From Treponema vincentii F0403 (lineage in GTDB: Bacteria > Spirochaetota > Spirochaetia > Treponematales > Treponemataceae), in the NCBI RefSeq assembly GCF_000412995.1, contig NZ_KE332512.1, forward strand, positions 1,884,959-1,948,958: DNA of 64,000 nucleotides. Direction: 5' to 3'. This document shows, one piece after another, positions 15,797 through 24,361 of this stretch (within the stretch, counting starts at the first letter, position 1; each line of letters opens with the position of its first letter). Made by a program: the position numbers and the translations under genes. The notes beneath the pieces were generated by a model. The model worked only from the letters and a program-made list of their open reading frames with translations, made no database searches and was not told the DNA's origin.

Positions 15797-15832
15797 AAAC
15801 CGCTCCAGGAGTATGCAAGATGGAGCGGTTTT
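15797..15832 (-). terminator. Intrinsic terminator
   Basis: AACCGCTCCA pairs with TGGAGCGGTT around a short loop; on the minus strand a run of T follows. It may act in both directions. Confidence 0.75.
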
Positions 15833-15920
15833 AAAATAGAGTATAAATCATTCACACTTATCAATACTTTTACGAACGCCTTTGACTTATAACGACCTCC
15901 TTACAAGGAACTTCTTGTAT
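15797..15920 (-). ncRNA. Candidate small RNA
   Basis: About 125 bases between a good promoter (15927-15955) and a strong terminator hairpin (15797-15832), read on the minus strand. It contains ACAAG/CTTGT as a short hairpin near its 5' end and a free AAGGAGGT with no start codon at proper spacing after it. No known RNA family is recognised. A tiny unannotated peptide using an odd start is an alternative. Confidence 0.45.
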
Positions 15921-15926
15921 GATTAT

Positions 15927-15955
15927 ATGTTAGCAAAAGATTACATTTATGTCAA
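15927..15955 (-). promoter_or_regulatory. Promoter of the candidate small RNA
   Basis: TTGACA (15950-15955), 17-base spacer, TAACAT (15927-15932), minus strand. Confidence 0.6.
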
Positions 15956-16059
15956 GCAGATATAACAAAAAAGTAAAATAATTTCAGTTTTCCAAAAACG
16001 ATTTCAATTCGCTAGCCCTATCGATGAGATTATGCTATAACACATATATGGAGGGAATT

Positions 16060-16284
16060 ATGGCAGATGAATTCAGCTATGAAATTACGCAAAAATATGG
16101 GATTCTTTCTACTTCAAAAAGCGGATGGACGATGGAATTAAACTCGGTGGCATGGAACGGGCGCAGCCCCAAATACGACCTCCGCAGTTGGTCTCCCGAT
16201 CACGAAAAAATGGGAAAAGGGGTTACGCTCACTACGGAAGAACTGACCGCGCTTAAAGCGCTATTGAACGGTATGCAGCTGTAA
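16060..16284 (+). CDS. YdbC-family PC4-like protein
   Basis: A 74-residue protein matching the YdbC/PC4-like single-stranded nucleic-acid-binding family along its length: EFSYEITQKYGILSTSKSGW, ELNSVAWNGRSPKYDLRSW, SPDHEKMGKGVTLT. Such proteins are small dimers with a Whirly-like fold; the physiological role is not settled. ATG 16060 follows GGAGGG. TGCTATAAC (16033-16041) upstream is a plausible extended -10. The gene stands alone, convergent with the chemotaxis receptor. Confidence 0.9.
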   Translation: MADEFSYEITQKYGILSTSKSGWTMELNSVAWNGRSPKYDLRSWSPDHEKMGKGVTLTTEELTALKALLNGMQL

Positions 16285-16298
16285 CATCTTCCCTATAA

Positions 16299-16334
16299 AG
16301 AACCTCAAAAGCGAGCGGAGCTTTCAGAGGTTCT
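16299..16334. terminator. Hairpin between convergent genes
   Basis: AGAACCTC and GAGGTTCT form a stem between ydbC-like and receptor genes. There is no long T-run, so terminator function is tentative. Confidence 0.45.
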
Positions 16335-16359
16335 CCCGACTCAACAATCTCAAAAACAT

Positions 16360-17958
16360 CTATTCTAAGGTAGAAAAGTGCATTAAAGCCGTTTTTGCCT
16401 CGTCGCCGGTTTTTTCAATCATTGATGAAAAGTCAACCAGCGAGGTATAGATAGCGTCCGTTTGCAAGTGGATTTTTTCAAAGGATTGGTCAAGTTCATC
16501 ACTGGTGGCTCCAATGCCCGTAATGACGGTTACTACTTGTTTTATGGTTCCGCCGATATCGTGAGAGCTTTCCAATGCAGCAGCCGCAAGCCGGCTCAGT
16601 TCTTCCGCAACAACGGCAAAGCCTTTACCGGCATCACCGGCATGCGCAGCTTCGATCGCTGCATTCATACTGAGCATCTTTGTTTGTTCTGCAATACTTT
16701 CGATAATTTCAGACATTTCTTGAATTTTTGAAACGTTTTGGATGATAAACTGCAGATGCTCATGGGTTGTTTTGAACAGCTGATGGCCGGTTTTAAATGT
16801 TTCCACCAACTTTTTTGCCGTTTCAGAATCAGTACGGTGATTTTCAGCGGTTTGCTGTACCGAAGAAAGAACCTCTTTCATCTGAGCTGCCGATTGACGG
16901 TATCCGGCGCCTTCTTTTTCGGCTGCAGCCTGCATATTTTTATAGGTTGTTTGCAGATCGGTATGTTTCTTTTCCAGTAAATCATAGCTGCGTTGCAGAT
17001 CGGCGATGTTTTGCTCCAGCTGCGTATTCCGTTCTATAAGCTCAGCCTTTTTTTCGGTAAAACCGGCATCTTTTACATCGGAGTGCATATTTAAATGAGA
17101 AGGATGAGAAGTTCTTTCGGTGCCTGCATAGTTATTCGATATTCCCATCGATGTCGGTATTCCCGCTTCATGGCTTCCGTCCGCATCGAGTAATTCTATG
17201 CCCGCTTCCTTTTCCTTAGCATATAACCCGGTATATAATCCGTTGCTGCCGGCTCTATTTTGTGCCGAATTGAAACCGATAGGACGTCCCGATTCGGCAG
17301 TATCGGTTTTAGGCCCTGCCTTGAGCACAATTTTCTTTTTTGCATTACGGGCGAGTAAGATTGTATAGACTGTTTGTATCAATGCCCATGTTACAAAAAG
17401 CCCCAGCAGCCATGTTACCGAAATCAGTATCCCTGAAAGAATTGTTGCCTGTTTCCGATAGCGAACGGCAGCACTGTGTAATGCGTTATACACCGTTTCA
17501 AAATTATTAACATGCGTCCCGAGCAGCACTTCAATAGCGTCCAGTTTTGTTTGATCAAACGGTTTCGGCTTTGCCGCGCCGAGCTGATTATAATCGTTAA
17601 TTAAGTTGGTATATTCCGCATTTATTGAACGGGCTGAATCAAAATAACCCGCAAGACTGTTGCGCAGCGCCGCATCATTCTTCATATATTTTTCTGCGGC
17701 ATATTCTACGGCAATCAGTGTAGGTTCATGTTGACTTAATGAGTTGATAACGGAGGAGGGAATATGCGTGTCGGCTATGCCGTAACGATAAATAACGCCG
17801 CGGATATAAAGCATATTACGTTCATAACTTGCGAGCTGCACAATCTGATATTCAAGCACATCCGCCGGTTTTGACATTTGCATAAAAGTTCCGGCAGCGA
17901 TGAGCAGTAATAGCACCAGTATGCCCGATAAAATCCCGATTTTCAGTTTTATGTTCAC
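16360..17958 (-). CDS. Methyl-accepting chemotaxis-type receptor
   Basis: Membrane receptor signalling to CheA/CheW. From GTG 17958 it has 532 residues: membrane segment near residues 5-25, a helical periplasmic sensor to about 175, a second membrane segment, a linker, and a cytoplasmic signalling domain with [42 protein letters not shown]. The signalling region is short and ends soon after the hairpin tip, so methylation sites may be few. I prefer GTG ([12 protein letters not shown]) over ATG 17976 because GAGGG is well spaced and a sigma-28-like -10 lies within a few bases of the ATG. Its 5' end overlaps the upstream gene by over 100 bases. Confidence 0.85.
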   Translation of the reverse strand: MNIKLKIGILSGILVLLLLIAAGTFMQMSKPADVLEYQIVQLASYERNMLYIRGVIYRYGIADTHIPSSVINSLSQHEPTLIAVEYAAEKYMKNDAALRNSLAGYFDSARSINAEYTNLINDYNQLGAAKPKPFDQTKLDAIEVLLGTHVNNFETVYNALHSAAVRYRKQATILSGILISVTWLLGLFVTWALIQTVYTILLARNAKKKIVLKAGPKTDTAESGRPIGFNSAQNRAGSNGLYTGLYAKEKEAGIELLDADGSHEAGIPTSMGISNNYAGTERTSHPSHLNMHSDVKDAGFTEKKAELIERNTQLEQNIADLQRSYDLLEKKHTDLQTTYKNMQAAAEKEGAGYRQSAAQMKEVLSSVQQTAENHRTDSETAKKLVETFKTGHQLFKTTHEHLQFIIQNVSKIQEMSEIIESIAEQTKMLSMNAAIEAAHAGDAGKGFAVVAEELSRLAAAALESSHDIGGTIKQVVTVITGIGATSDELDQSFEKIHLQTDAIYTSLVDFSSMIEKTGDEAKTALMHFSTLE

Positions 17959-18583
17959 AACAATATCCCTCAGCATAAGTATCGGAACATAATACGTTAT
18001 TGATTAAAGAAAACTGATGTGGAGGGAGTTTGTCGGTTGTTTCAGCACTGATGTAACGGTCGTTTTGACGGGCAAGCGTATTGCCTTGTTTTCCAACCGT
18101 ATAGCGGATAGACGGCTTTACACTATCTACAAGAACACTGCCGTTTACCGTCCAGCATACACTGGAGTAACCTACACAGGAGTCTGATTTATCTCCGCCT
18201 TGTACCCACAGCTCAATTTCGGTATGTTCAGGTACAATACTTTGATGTGGAATAAGAGCACCGGAAGCTGTGCGGCAGATCAGTTCCTTTTCATCATACT
18301 GTATTTCTATAGCTGCGAGTCCGTGAAATGCCTGTAGTAAAAGCCGGTATAACTCGTTATAGCTTCCGTAACTGCCTGCCGGATGATAGTAATCGATGAC
18401 ATACACCGGTTTACCGCCAATAAGCACCGTGTAAACCCGCTCGCCTACCTGCTGCACATTTGACGGATAGATATACCGGCTCTGCTCAAAGGTGCCGGCA
18501 CAGTACAGTATCTCCGGAGCCTGACAAAGACTGTCGGTTATTTCGGTTTGAAAACCCGTTATATAAATAAAAAAGTTTGACAA
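17852..18583 (-). CDS. Unrecognised protein overlapping the receptor gene
   Basis: A 243-codon frame upstream of and overlapping the chemotaxis receptor. The first 200 residues look protein-like ([40 protein letters not shown], rich in Tyr and Cys) with no signal or membrane segment. The last 40 residues are the receptor gene's 5' region read in another frame. The apparent start is a TTG without a ribosome binding site, so the true start is unclear. It may have lost its natural end by frameshift. Function unknown; co-expression with the receptor is likely. Confidence 0.5.
   Translation of the reverse strand: MSNFFIYITGFQTEITDSLCQAPEILYCAGTFEQSRYIYPSNVQQVGERVYTVLIGGKPVYVIDYYHPAGSYGSYNELYRLLLQAFHGLAAIEIQYDEKELICRTASGALIPHQSIVPEHTEIELWVQGGDKSDSCVGYSSVCWTVNGSVLVDSVKPSIRYTVGKQGNTLARQNDRYISAETTDKLPPHQFSLINNVLCSDTYAEGYCCEHKTENRDFIGHTGAITAHRCRNFYANVKTGGCA
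17979..18006 (-). promoter_or_regulatory. Possible sigma-28 promoter of the receptor gene
   Basis: Minus strand: TAAT (18003-18006), 16-base spacer, TCCGATAC (17979-17986), resembling TAAA-N15-GCCGATAA. The spacer is one base longer than usual. Confidence 0.45.
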
Positions 18584-18606
18584 TTGCTAAGTACCCATGC
18601 AATAAT
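18577..18606 (+). promoter_or_regulatory. Promoter of the exported protein/lipoprotein pair
   Basis: TTGACA (18577-18582), 18-base spacer, AATAAT (18601-18606). The leader of about 40 bases carries AAGGAGG before the ATG at 18653. The -35 overlaps the start of the divergent gene. Confidence 0.55.
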
Positions 18607-18652
18607 AATAAAATAATGTAGATAAAAAAAAATTGATTAAGGAGGAAGCTCT

Positions 18653-20464
18653 ATGCGAAAGATTCTCTGTATTCTGTGCGGACTGGTGATGTCAGCTGCA
18701 CTGTTTGCGGAACTCGGCGCACCGAATTCGCTCGAAAGTGCCTTAACAAGCGGCGTATTCGATAATGAATTCGACACCCAGTTTACCCCGAATGCAGACT
18801 TCGGTACCTATGACCAGCATTTTATTTACGGCGGTTTAGGCAATCCGTTTGCAGGAAAGGACGCGGCAGATAAGACATCATCGCGCTCAGGAATACAGGC
18901 ATGGACAAAACAACTGTTTGATGCGGAAGGTCCGATGAGGTTCGGCTATTATATGCCGGGCAAATTACCGATGTCCTTTTTTGCATCCTTCGGTGCAGGC
19001 GTTGTTGATAATTTGGGTAATTACAGCAAACTTATTACAGAGCGCCCCAAGGCAAAAACCGAAACCGAATGGACGGACGAAAGCCGTACACAGTTGGTAT
19101 CTGTTACACAGACGGGATATTACCTAAAGCCCTTGTTTGAAAAGAGCCGTTTCAATTTTCAATACTTAATCGGCGTCGGTACAGGGTTGAATTTGGTAAC
19201 CGGTTTGCAGTTTGAGTACGAACGCGGAAATTGGCAAACAGGTTCTACTCCCCATAGCGGCGGAAATTGGCAGTGGTGGGACAATGCCTATACTAAGGTT
19301 ACCCGCAACAATGCCGATGACGCGGCGCTCAGTTATACCGAAAACAAGAAAGGTTTGGATGCAAGCGTTGCACCGAGCATTATCGACACCTCGTCGCTAT
19401 TGAATAACCTACGTATTGCACCCTACAAGGCAGCAGCTTCAACAGGCGATGCCTTTACCATTAAGATTCCCGTTGCATTTTCTCTGGCAGGCTTAAATCA
19501 CGTTGCTGCCCTATCCGTTAAAACCGATTTGGAAAATGCCGGCGGCGCGTATTACTTTAAACAGAACGGTGAAGAAAAGAACTATACCTCAACTATCACC
19601 AATCTTAAAAACGAAATACGCGGCGAATACGGTATCGAAATTCCTGCAGCAGACCGCGACAGCGATAGCTGGTCGGTAAACGCCGGTATCGAGTTTGACA
19701 TAAAAACGAAGATGGAGCGCTGGAATTACAATTACACAGCCTCCGGCGTAAATGTTACCGGTAAGTATGCTGCCGATCAAAAGCCCGCCTTTGCTTTTAA
19801 GTTTGATGTGACAGGTGCCCGTATGTTAAAGTTTGTTTCTCCTCAGCGGTCAATACGCTTTAACATCAAACCTACCCTTAAATTTGAAGTAATAACCGGA
19901 ATGGCTAAAAGACGTATTGCCGGACATGATTTCCGTGACGAAGGTTATGATACCACAGTAACTGCATCGGGCAGCGTAAACGGAACTAAGGTAACACACA
20001 GCAGAATTACCAAAGGTGAAAGAGGAACAGCTATAATAAGAACCGAATTTACATCTACCGCTTCCGTCCCGATGGGGCTTAAAATTTTACCGGAAGGTTG
20101 GAAAGTCGGATTCTTACTGGGTGCAACACCGGAGTTCTGGTATAAGGTAACAACGGCTTTCGATGATTCAAGCAAATATCAAAATCCTTCTATAACAGAA
20201 CAAAATACCGTGAACGGAGCCGATGACGGAACCGGTTATACCAACGAAGCAAAATATCCCGGTAATATTGCGATAGGCGAATCGCTTAATACCGACTATA
20301 CGTGGGGCTTTTCGGAAAGGCACACAATCGGGTTAACCGTACCGTTTGAAGGAGGCGCTCATCTGGATATCAGGGTTAACGGCAACTTGTTGGATATTGA
20401 AGGCTTTGCGGTTCAGGCATTTATCCCGCTTGGTACCGGTAGAAAAACCGCTGCTGCAGAATAG
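18653..20464 (+). CDS. Exported, probable outer-membrane protein
   Basis: A 603-residue protein with a clear signal peptide (MRKILCILCGLVMSAALFA) cleaved near residue 19. The mature protein is rich in alternating aromatic and polar stretches (FNFQYLIGVGTGLNLVTGLQFEYERG, AFAFKFDVTGARMLKFV, GFAVQAFIPLG) that fit amphipathic beta strands, so an outer-membrane beta-barrel is plausible. No named family is recognised. It has a strong AAGGAGG and is followed, 88 bases later, by a lipoprotein gene, which suggests a joint surface structure. Localisation is inference. Confidence 0.75.
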   Translation: MRKILCILCGLVMSAALFAELGAPNSLESALTSGVFDNEFDTQFTPNADFGTYDQHFIYGGLGNPFAGKDAADKTSSRSGIQAWTKQLFDAEGPMRFGYYMPGKLPMSFFASFGAGVVDNLGNYSKLITERPKAKTETEWTDESRTQLVSVTQTGYYLKPLFEKSRFNFQYLIGVGTGLNLVTGLQFEYERGNWQTGSTPHSGGNWQWWDNAYTKVTRNNADDAALSYTENKKGLDASVAPSIIDTSSLLNNLRIAPYKAAASTGDAFTIKIPVAFSLAGLNHVAALSVKTDLENAGGAYYFKQNGEEKNYTSTITNLKNEIRGEYGIEIPAADRDSDSWSVNAGIEFDIKTKMERWNYNYTASGVNVTGKYAADQKPAFAFKFDVTGARMLKFVSPQRSIRFNIKPTLKFEVITGMAKRRIAGHDFRDEGYDTTVTASGSVNGTKVTHSRITKGERGTAIIRTEFTSTASVPMGLKILPEGWKVGFLLGATPEFWYKVTTAFDDSSKYQNPSITEQNTVNGADDGTGYTNEAKYPGNIAIGESLNTDYTWGFSERHTIGLTVPFEGGAHLDIRVNGNLLDIEGFAVQAFIPLGTGRKTAAAE

Positions 20465-20486
20465 CAGAGCGTAATAGAGGATAACG

Positions 20487-20500
20487 CGCCGCTATCGGCG
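20487..20500 (+). other. Small intergenic hairpin
   Basis: CGCCG/CGGCG with a four-base loop between the two surface-protein genes, without a T-run directly after. It may tune the ratio of the two products. Confidence 0.35.
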
Positions 20501-20552
20501 TACAAAAAACGGCTCGTATAAAAGAGTTAACATACCCTAAGGAGGTAAGATT

Positions 20553-22610
20553 ATGAAGAAATATGTCGCAGGTATAGGGTTGCTGCTTGCCGCCCTTATT
20601 TTATTCGGTTGTAAAAATCCGCCTGTTCAGACACTCGGTAACATTTCAGCGCACGAAACTGTCACAGTGACTAAAGATGAGTTTGATGGCGCTTCTTATA
20701 AATTTAAATCGGGATGGACGGCCACTACCACCCCCGCTTCCGACATCACGCACATACAGGTTTATGCGGTGCGTGCAGATTCTATCGAAAAATCAGAAGC
20801 GGTAAGTAAAGTATTTAGCGACGGGTACTATGTCGACGACACAGCTGCTGACGGTACTATCGCTGCATCTGCGGTTAAAGCAGCGGTCGGTAATGGGGCT
20901 GCCGTCGGCGACAGCTTTTACATTGGGTATCGTTTGGTAAAAACAGCAAATAATGAAATCAAACGGAGTAAGATTGTTGCGGTAAAGATCGAAGCTGCCA
21001 GCCGGCACTATGTAACGGTAGACACCGCAGAGCTCAAGTATATATTCAAGAAGTGGTATCTTATTGCTACGGTAAAGGGTAACTATCCGTCGTTAAAGGC
21101 CACACTCAAGCTTGGCAGCAATGAAGCAGCTGCAGCTGTCGGCGAATCGAAAAAAGGTGTTGTAACGGATGATGGTTCCGGTAACTATACTACTACCTTT
21201 ACATGGGAAGTTCCGCAGGATAAACTTACTTCCGGTATACCGGTGCATGCGTTGTTCTCGTTTACGGATGTAGAGTATGGCGACGTGGCTGCAAATTCCG
21301 ATACGGTAGTGCGCGTAAAGGGCGGCAATGTACTTAATTCTAACAATCCTACTACTGACGATTGGGAGTTTAAAACCTCGGTACTGCAGGACGGTAATTC
21401 GGTACCCAACGTTAAGCTTCTAAGCGTTGCCAATCCGGCGGTTCCTTCGGCCAAACCGGTAATTACCATTGCTAATTTAGTAAAAGCTTTTGATGATGTT
21501 GATGATACAATCGATGTGAAAAACCTTACCTACAGCTATGCTTTTAGCACCGTTGCAAACAAAGCAGAGCTCCCTGCAGAGACAAAATGGAAGATCACAA
21601 CGCCGACCGGAAATACTTTTACGGTTACACCGGATGAGAACTTGGATTATAACCAAACCTATTACCTCCATCTCAAGGTAAAATATACTGAAGAGAGCAC
21701 GGCAGAGCCTAAAACCGTTAAAACGGTAAGCGAAGAAGATTTTGAAAAGCTGGGTGCAATTCCGTCGCCTTCTTTCACAACTCCTGACGGCTTAAATACT
21801 GCGGGTTTGGTTTACGACATGAAATCTGCAAGCACAAAAATCGATGATAGTCAATATCTACTTCCCGGACATGCCGTTGGAGACGTTCCTGCAGCATTAA
21901 AGACGGATGCAGATGTGATTGGTTCTGCGTTAGACTTTGACAACGGTTCGACAATCGACTCTTATGCCGGTATGTACTACTCGCAGGGTGACCTGTCCTT
22001 TAAGTTCCGCTTACCCGGTGAATCTGAAATAAAAACGGATATTTTGGGCAGCACCAATGGTAAAAAATTTAAGCTGATCAACACAAACTATGAGCCTCTT
22101 TATAATTACTCGAATGCGGGAGAAGTCTCCTTGGTTGAATTTACTGCCGGAACTGTAACGGTAGCGCTCAAGTATTATGCGCCTACATATAAATCCGATA
22201 ATACTGATAGAACCGGTAGCGTATCTGCAAAGTGGCAATTACACGAACAGGGAAAGGTTAACATTGTCGTAACCGCTAACGGGGATAACACTATCACTAC
22301 GCTGTTTACCACATCAGGAGATAAATTACCCAATACTACTGCGCTGGACAATATAGACGGCGATAATGTAGCTAACCAAGTTACAGGAATGACATTTGAT
22401 GCAGATAAGTGGGTTGCCTATCAGGATAGCCTGATTACCTTTACTAAGCAGAAAATTACGGTAAAGGTCGGCGATGCCGCTTCCTCTGAAATTACTTTGG
22501 AATATCCAAAACACAGCGATATTTGCGATGACGGCTACCGGAGCTTTAGATTAGAATCAAAATTTAATGATCTTCGTGTTAAAGACGTTAAGTATGTCGT
22601 TACAAAATAA
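20553..22610 (+). CDS. Large lipoprotein of unknown function
   Basis: A 685-residue predicted lipoprotein: signal with lipobox LFGC (Cys20), then repeated beta-rich regions with patterns like fibronectin-type or Ig-like folds (ITHIQVYAVRAD, YYVDDTAADG, LKYIFKKWYLIATVKGNYPSLKATLKLG, NQTYYLHLKVKYTEES). No catalytic motif is seen. AAGGAGG precedes the ATG. It is the second gene of a pair with a probable outer-membrane protein, and an intrinsic terminator follows. A surface or periplasmic binding role is inference. Confidence 0.75.
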   Translation: MKKYVAGIGLLLAALILFGCKNPPVQTLGNISAHETVTVTKDEFDGASYKFKSGWTATTTPASDITHIQVYAVRADSIEKSEAVSKVFSDGYYVDDTAADGTIAASAVKAAVGNGAAVGDSFYIGYRLVKTANNEIKRSKIVAVKIEAASRHYVTVDTAELKYIFKKWYLIATVKGNYPSLKATLKLGSNEAAAAVGESKKGVVTDDGSGNYTTTFTWEVPQDKLTSGIPVHALFSFTDVEYGDVAANSDTVVRVKGGNVLNSNNPTTDDWEFKTSVLQDGNSVPNVKLLSVANPAVPSAKPVITIANLVKAFDDVDDTIDVKNLTYSYAFSTVANKAELPAETKWKITTPTGNTFTVTPDENLDYNQTYYLHLKVKYTEESTAEPKTVKTVSEEDFEKLGAIPSPSFTTPDGLNTAGLVYDMKSASTKIDDSQYLLPGHAVGDVPAALKTDADVIGSALDFDNGSTIDSYAGMYYSQGDLSFKFRLPGESEIKTDILGSTNGKKFKLINTNYEPLYNYSNAGEVSLVEFTAGTVTVALKYYAPTYKSDNTDRTGSVSAKWQLHEQGKVNIVVTANGDNTITTLFTTSGDKLPNTTALDNIDGDNVANQVTGMTFDADKWVAYQDSLITFTKQKITVKVGDAASSEITLEYPKHSDICDDGYRSFRLESKFNDLRVKDVKYVVTK

Positions 22611-22630
22611 CCGTATCCGTTAAAACTATA

Positions 22631-22669
22631 AGCGCCTCGATATGCAATGCATACCGAGGCGCTTTTTTT
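22631..22669 (+). terminator. Intrinsic terminator after the lipoprotein gene
   Basis: AGCGCCTCG (22631-22639) pairs with CGAGGCGCT (22655-22663), followed by a T run. Confidence 0.9.
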
Positions 22670-22701
22670 ATGCAGCGGTGCGTTAAACACCTCCGCCGCG
22701 G

Positions 22702-24141
22702 TTACCGCATATTTTCCAACAGCTTAACGATAAATTTCCACATCCGTTCGGCTGATGAAATGCTCAAATGCTCATTCGGGGTATGTACATCGTATAAATT
22801 CGGACCGAAGCTGAGAGCGTCGATATCGGGGATGGTTTTCTTGATAAGACCGCATTCAAGCCCTGCGTGGACGGCGGACACAACCGGTTCTTTGCCGGTG
22901 AGTTCCTTGTATGTTTTTACGGCAACATCTCGGGCGTGCGACTCAGGCGAGTACTCCCACGCGGGGTATTCCGACACCTTGCTGAATACACCGCCGGTAC
23001 GTTCGGCGCACAACTGCAGCACTTGTACAATCTCATCTAACTCACTCTTTACCGAACTGCGTACCGAAATCGTAAACGTCAGAGTGTCCCCGTCAAGGGC
23101 GAGGATACCGTTGTTCAAGCTGGTTTGCACCAGTCCGGGAATATCCATACTCATGTATTGCACCCCGTCGGGATCCATCGTCATAAAGTCTATGATGCCG
23201 GTGCTGACCGTCCCGTTGTACATCATCTTAGGTAAGGCCGTTGCCGGTTTTGCCGTAATGCGGATATCCTTGTCGGCGACACGGTATTCCGCTTTGATTG
23301 CCTCGGCAAGCTGTGCAATGACAGCCTGTGCGCGGGCGGCATCTTCGACGGTGATGATTGCTTCCGCCTCTTTTGCAATGGCATTATGTTTTGAACCGCC
23401 TACAATCGACACGATATGCACGGGCTGCTCCGCTTTTACTGCGGACAACACCCGGCCCAACAGCTTTATCGCGTTTGCACGCTGCTTAATAATCTCCATA
23501 CCGGAATGCCCGCCGAGCAGCCCGTCGACTTTAATAGCCAATGCCTGCTCTTTTAGCGGCTCCGTTTCAATCTTAAAATCGACGTGGATATTGGCGCCGC
23601 CTGCGCAGCTGACTAAAAAGACTCCTTCCTCTTCGGAATCGACATTAAAAAGGATTCTACCTTGTAAATGATCCGCTTTTAAAGCGCGCGCTCCGTCCAT
23701 GCCGACTTCTTCGTTCGTAGTAATTAATACCTCAAGCGGAGGGTGCGCAAGCGACTTTGAATCGAGGATAGCCAGCGCGTAGGCAACTGCAATACCGTCA
23801 TCTCCGCCGAGTGTTGTCCGGTCGGCATGCAGATTATCTCCTTCTACAATCAGTTTGATTGGGTCTTTCAAAAAATCATGATGCGAATCGGCCGTCTTTT
23901 CGCATACCATGTCCATGTGCCCCTGCAAGATAACCGTCGGGGATTTTTCGTATCCTGCCGTCCCGGGCTTTTTGATAATGACGTTCAGCGCCTCATCTTG
24001 ATATACTTCAAGCGAACGTTCTTTTGCAAAGCGTACCAAAAAATCGCTGATTGCTTTTTCGTTATTTGACCCACGCGGTACCGCCGATATTTCGGCAAAC
24101 CAATGGAATACTTCTTTAGGCTGGATGTGTTCTATGCTCAT
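22702..24141 (-). CDS. pepD: Aminoacyl-histidine dipeptidase, M20 family
   Basis: Cytosolic metallo-dipeptidase (PepD/carnosinase type) hydrolysing Xaa-His and other dipeptides. In 479 residues it has LQGHMDMVCEK (first zinc His/Asp), GGDDGIAVAYALAIL (bridging Asp), TTNEEVGMDGA (Glu-Glu pair), and AVHAGLECG (distal zinc region), all in the expected order. The insert with GGHSGMEI is the M20 dimerisation domain. AAGGAG precedes the ATG. It stands alone and fits an amino-acid-fermenting organism. Confidence 0.94.
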   Translation of the reverse strand: MSIEHIQPKEVFHWFAEISAVPRGSNNEKAISDFLVRFAKERSLEVYQDEALNVIIKKPGTAGYEKSPTVILQGHMDMVCEKTADSHHDFLKDPIKLIVEGDNLHADRTTLGGDDGIAVAYALAILDSKSLAHPPLEVLITTNEEVGMDGARALKADHLQGRILFNVDSEEEGVFLVSCAGGANIHVDFKIETEPLKEQALAIKVDGLLGGHSGMEIIKQRANAIKLLGRVLSAVKAEQPVHIVSIVGGSKHNAIAKEAEAIITVEDAARAQAVIAQLAEAIKAEYRVADKDIRITAKPATALPKMMYNGTVSTGIIDFMTMDPDGVQYMSMDIPGLVQTSLNNGILALDGDTLTFTISVRSSVKSELDEIVQVLQLCAERTGGVFSKVSEYPAWEYSPESHARDVAVKTYKELTGKEPVVSAVHAGLECGLIKKTIPDIDALSFGPNLYDVHTPNEHLSISSAERMWKFIVKLLENMR

Positions 24142-24171
24142 ATAGCGCTCCTTAGCAGGGATAAAGGTTTT

Positions 24172-24200
24172 CTCTAAAACATCAAAAAACGGTTTTAGAG
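24172..24200. repeat. CTCTAAAAC/GTTTTAGAG palindrome
   Basis: Nine-base stem between the divergent pepD and HD-GYP genes; a member of the same hairpin family as at 1584 and 12876. Confidence 0.5.
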
Positions 24201-24361
24201 TTCTTTCGTATATATCGATTATAGCATAGTTTTATGAATGTTACAGTAGAAGGAGTCTTTGGTATATTTTTAAGACATTTCGTATTGTATTATTGCATTT
24301 TAGGTGATACTATCAGAGCCCCTACATTGTTAATTATAATTATAGGAAGAGAGGAAGCATT

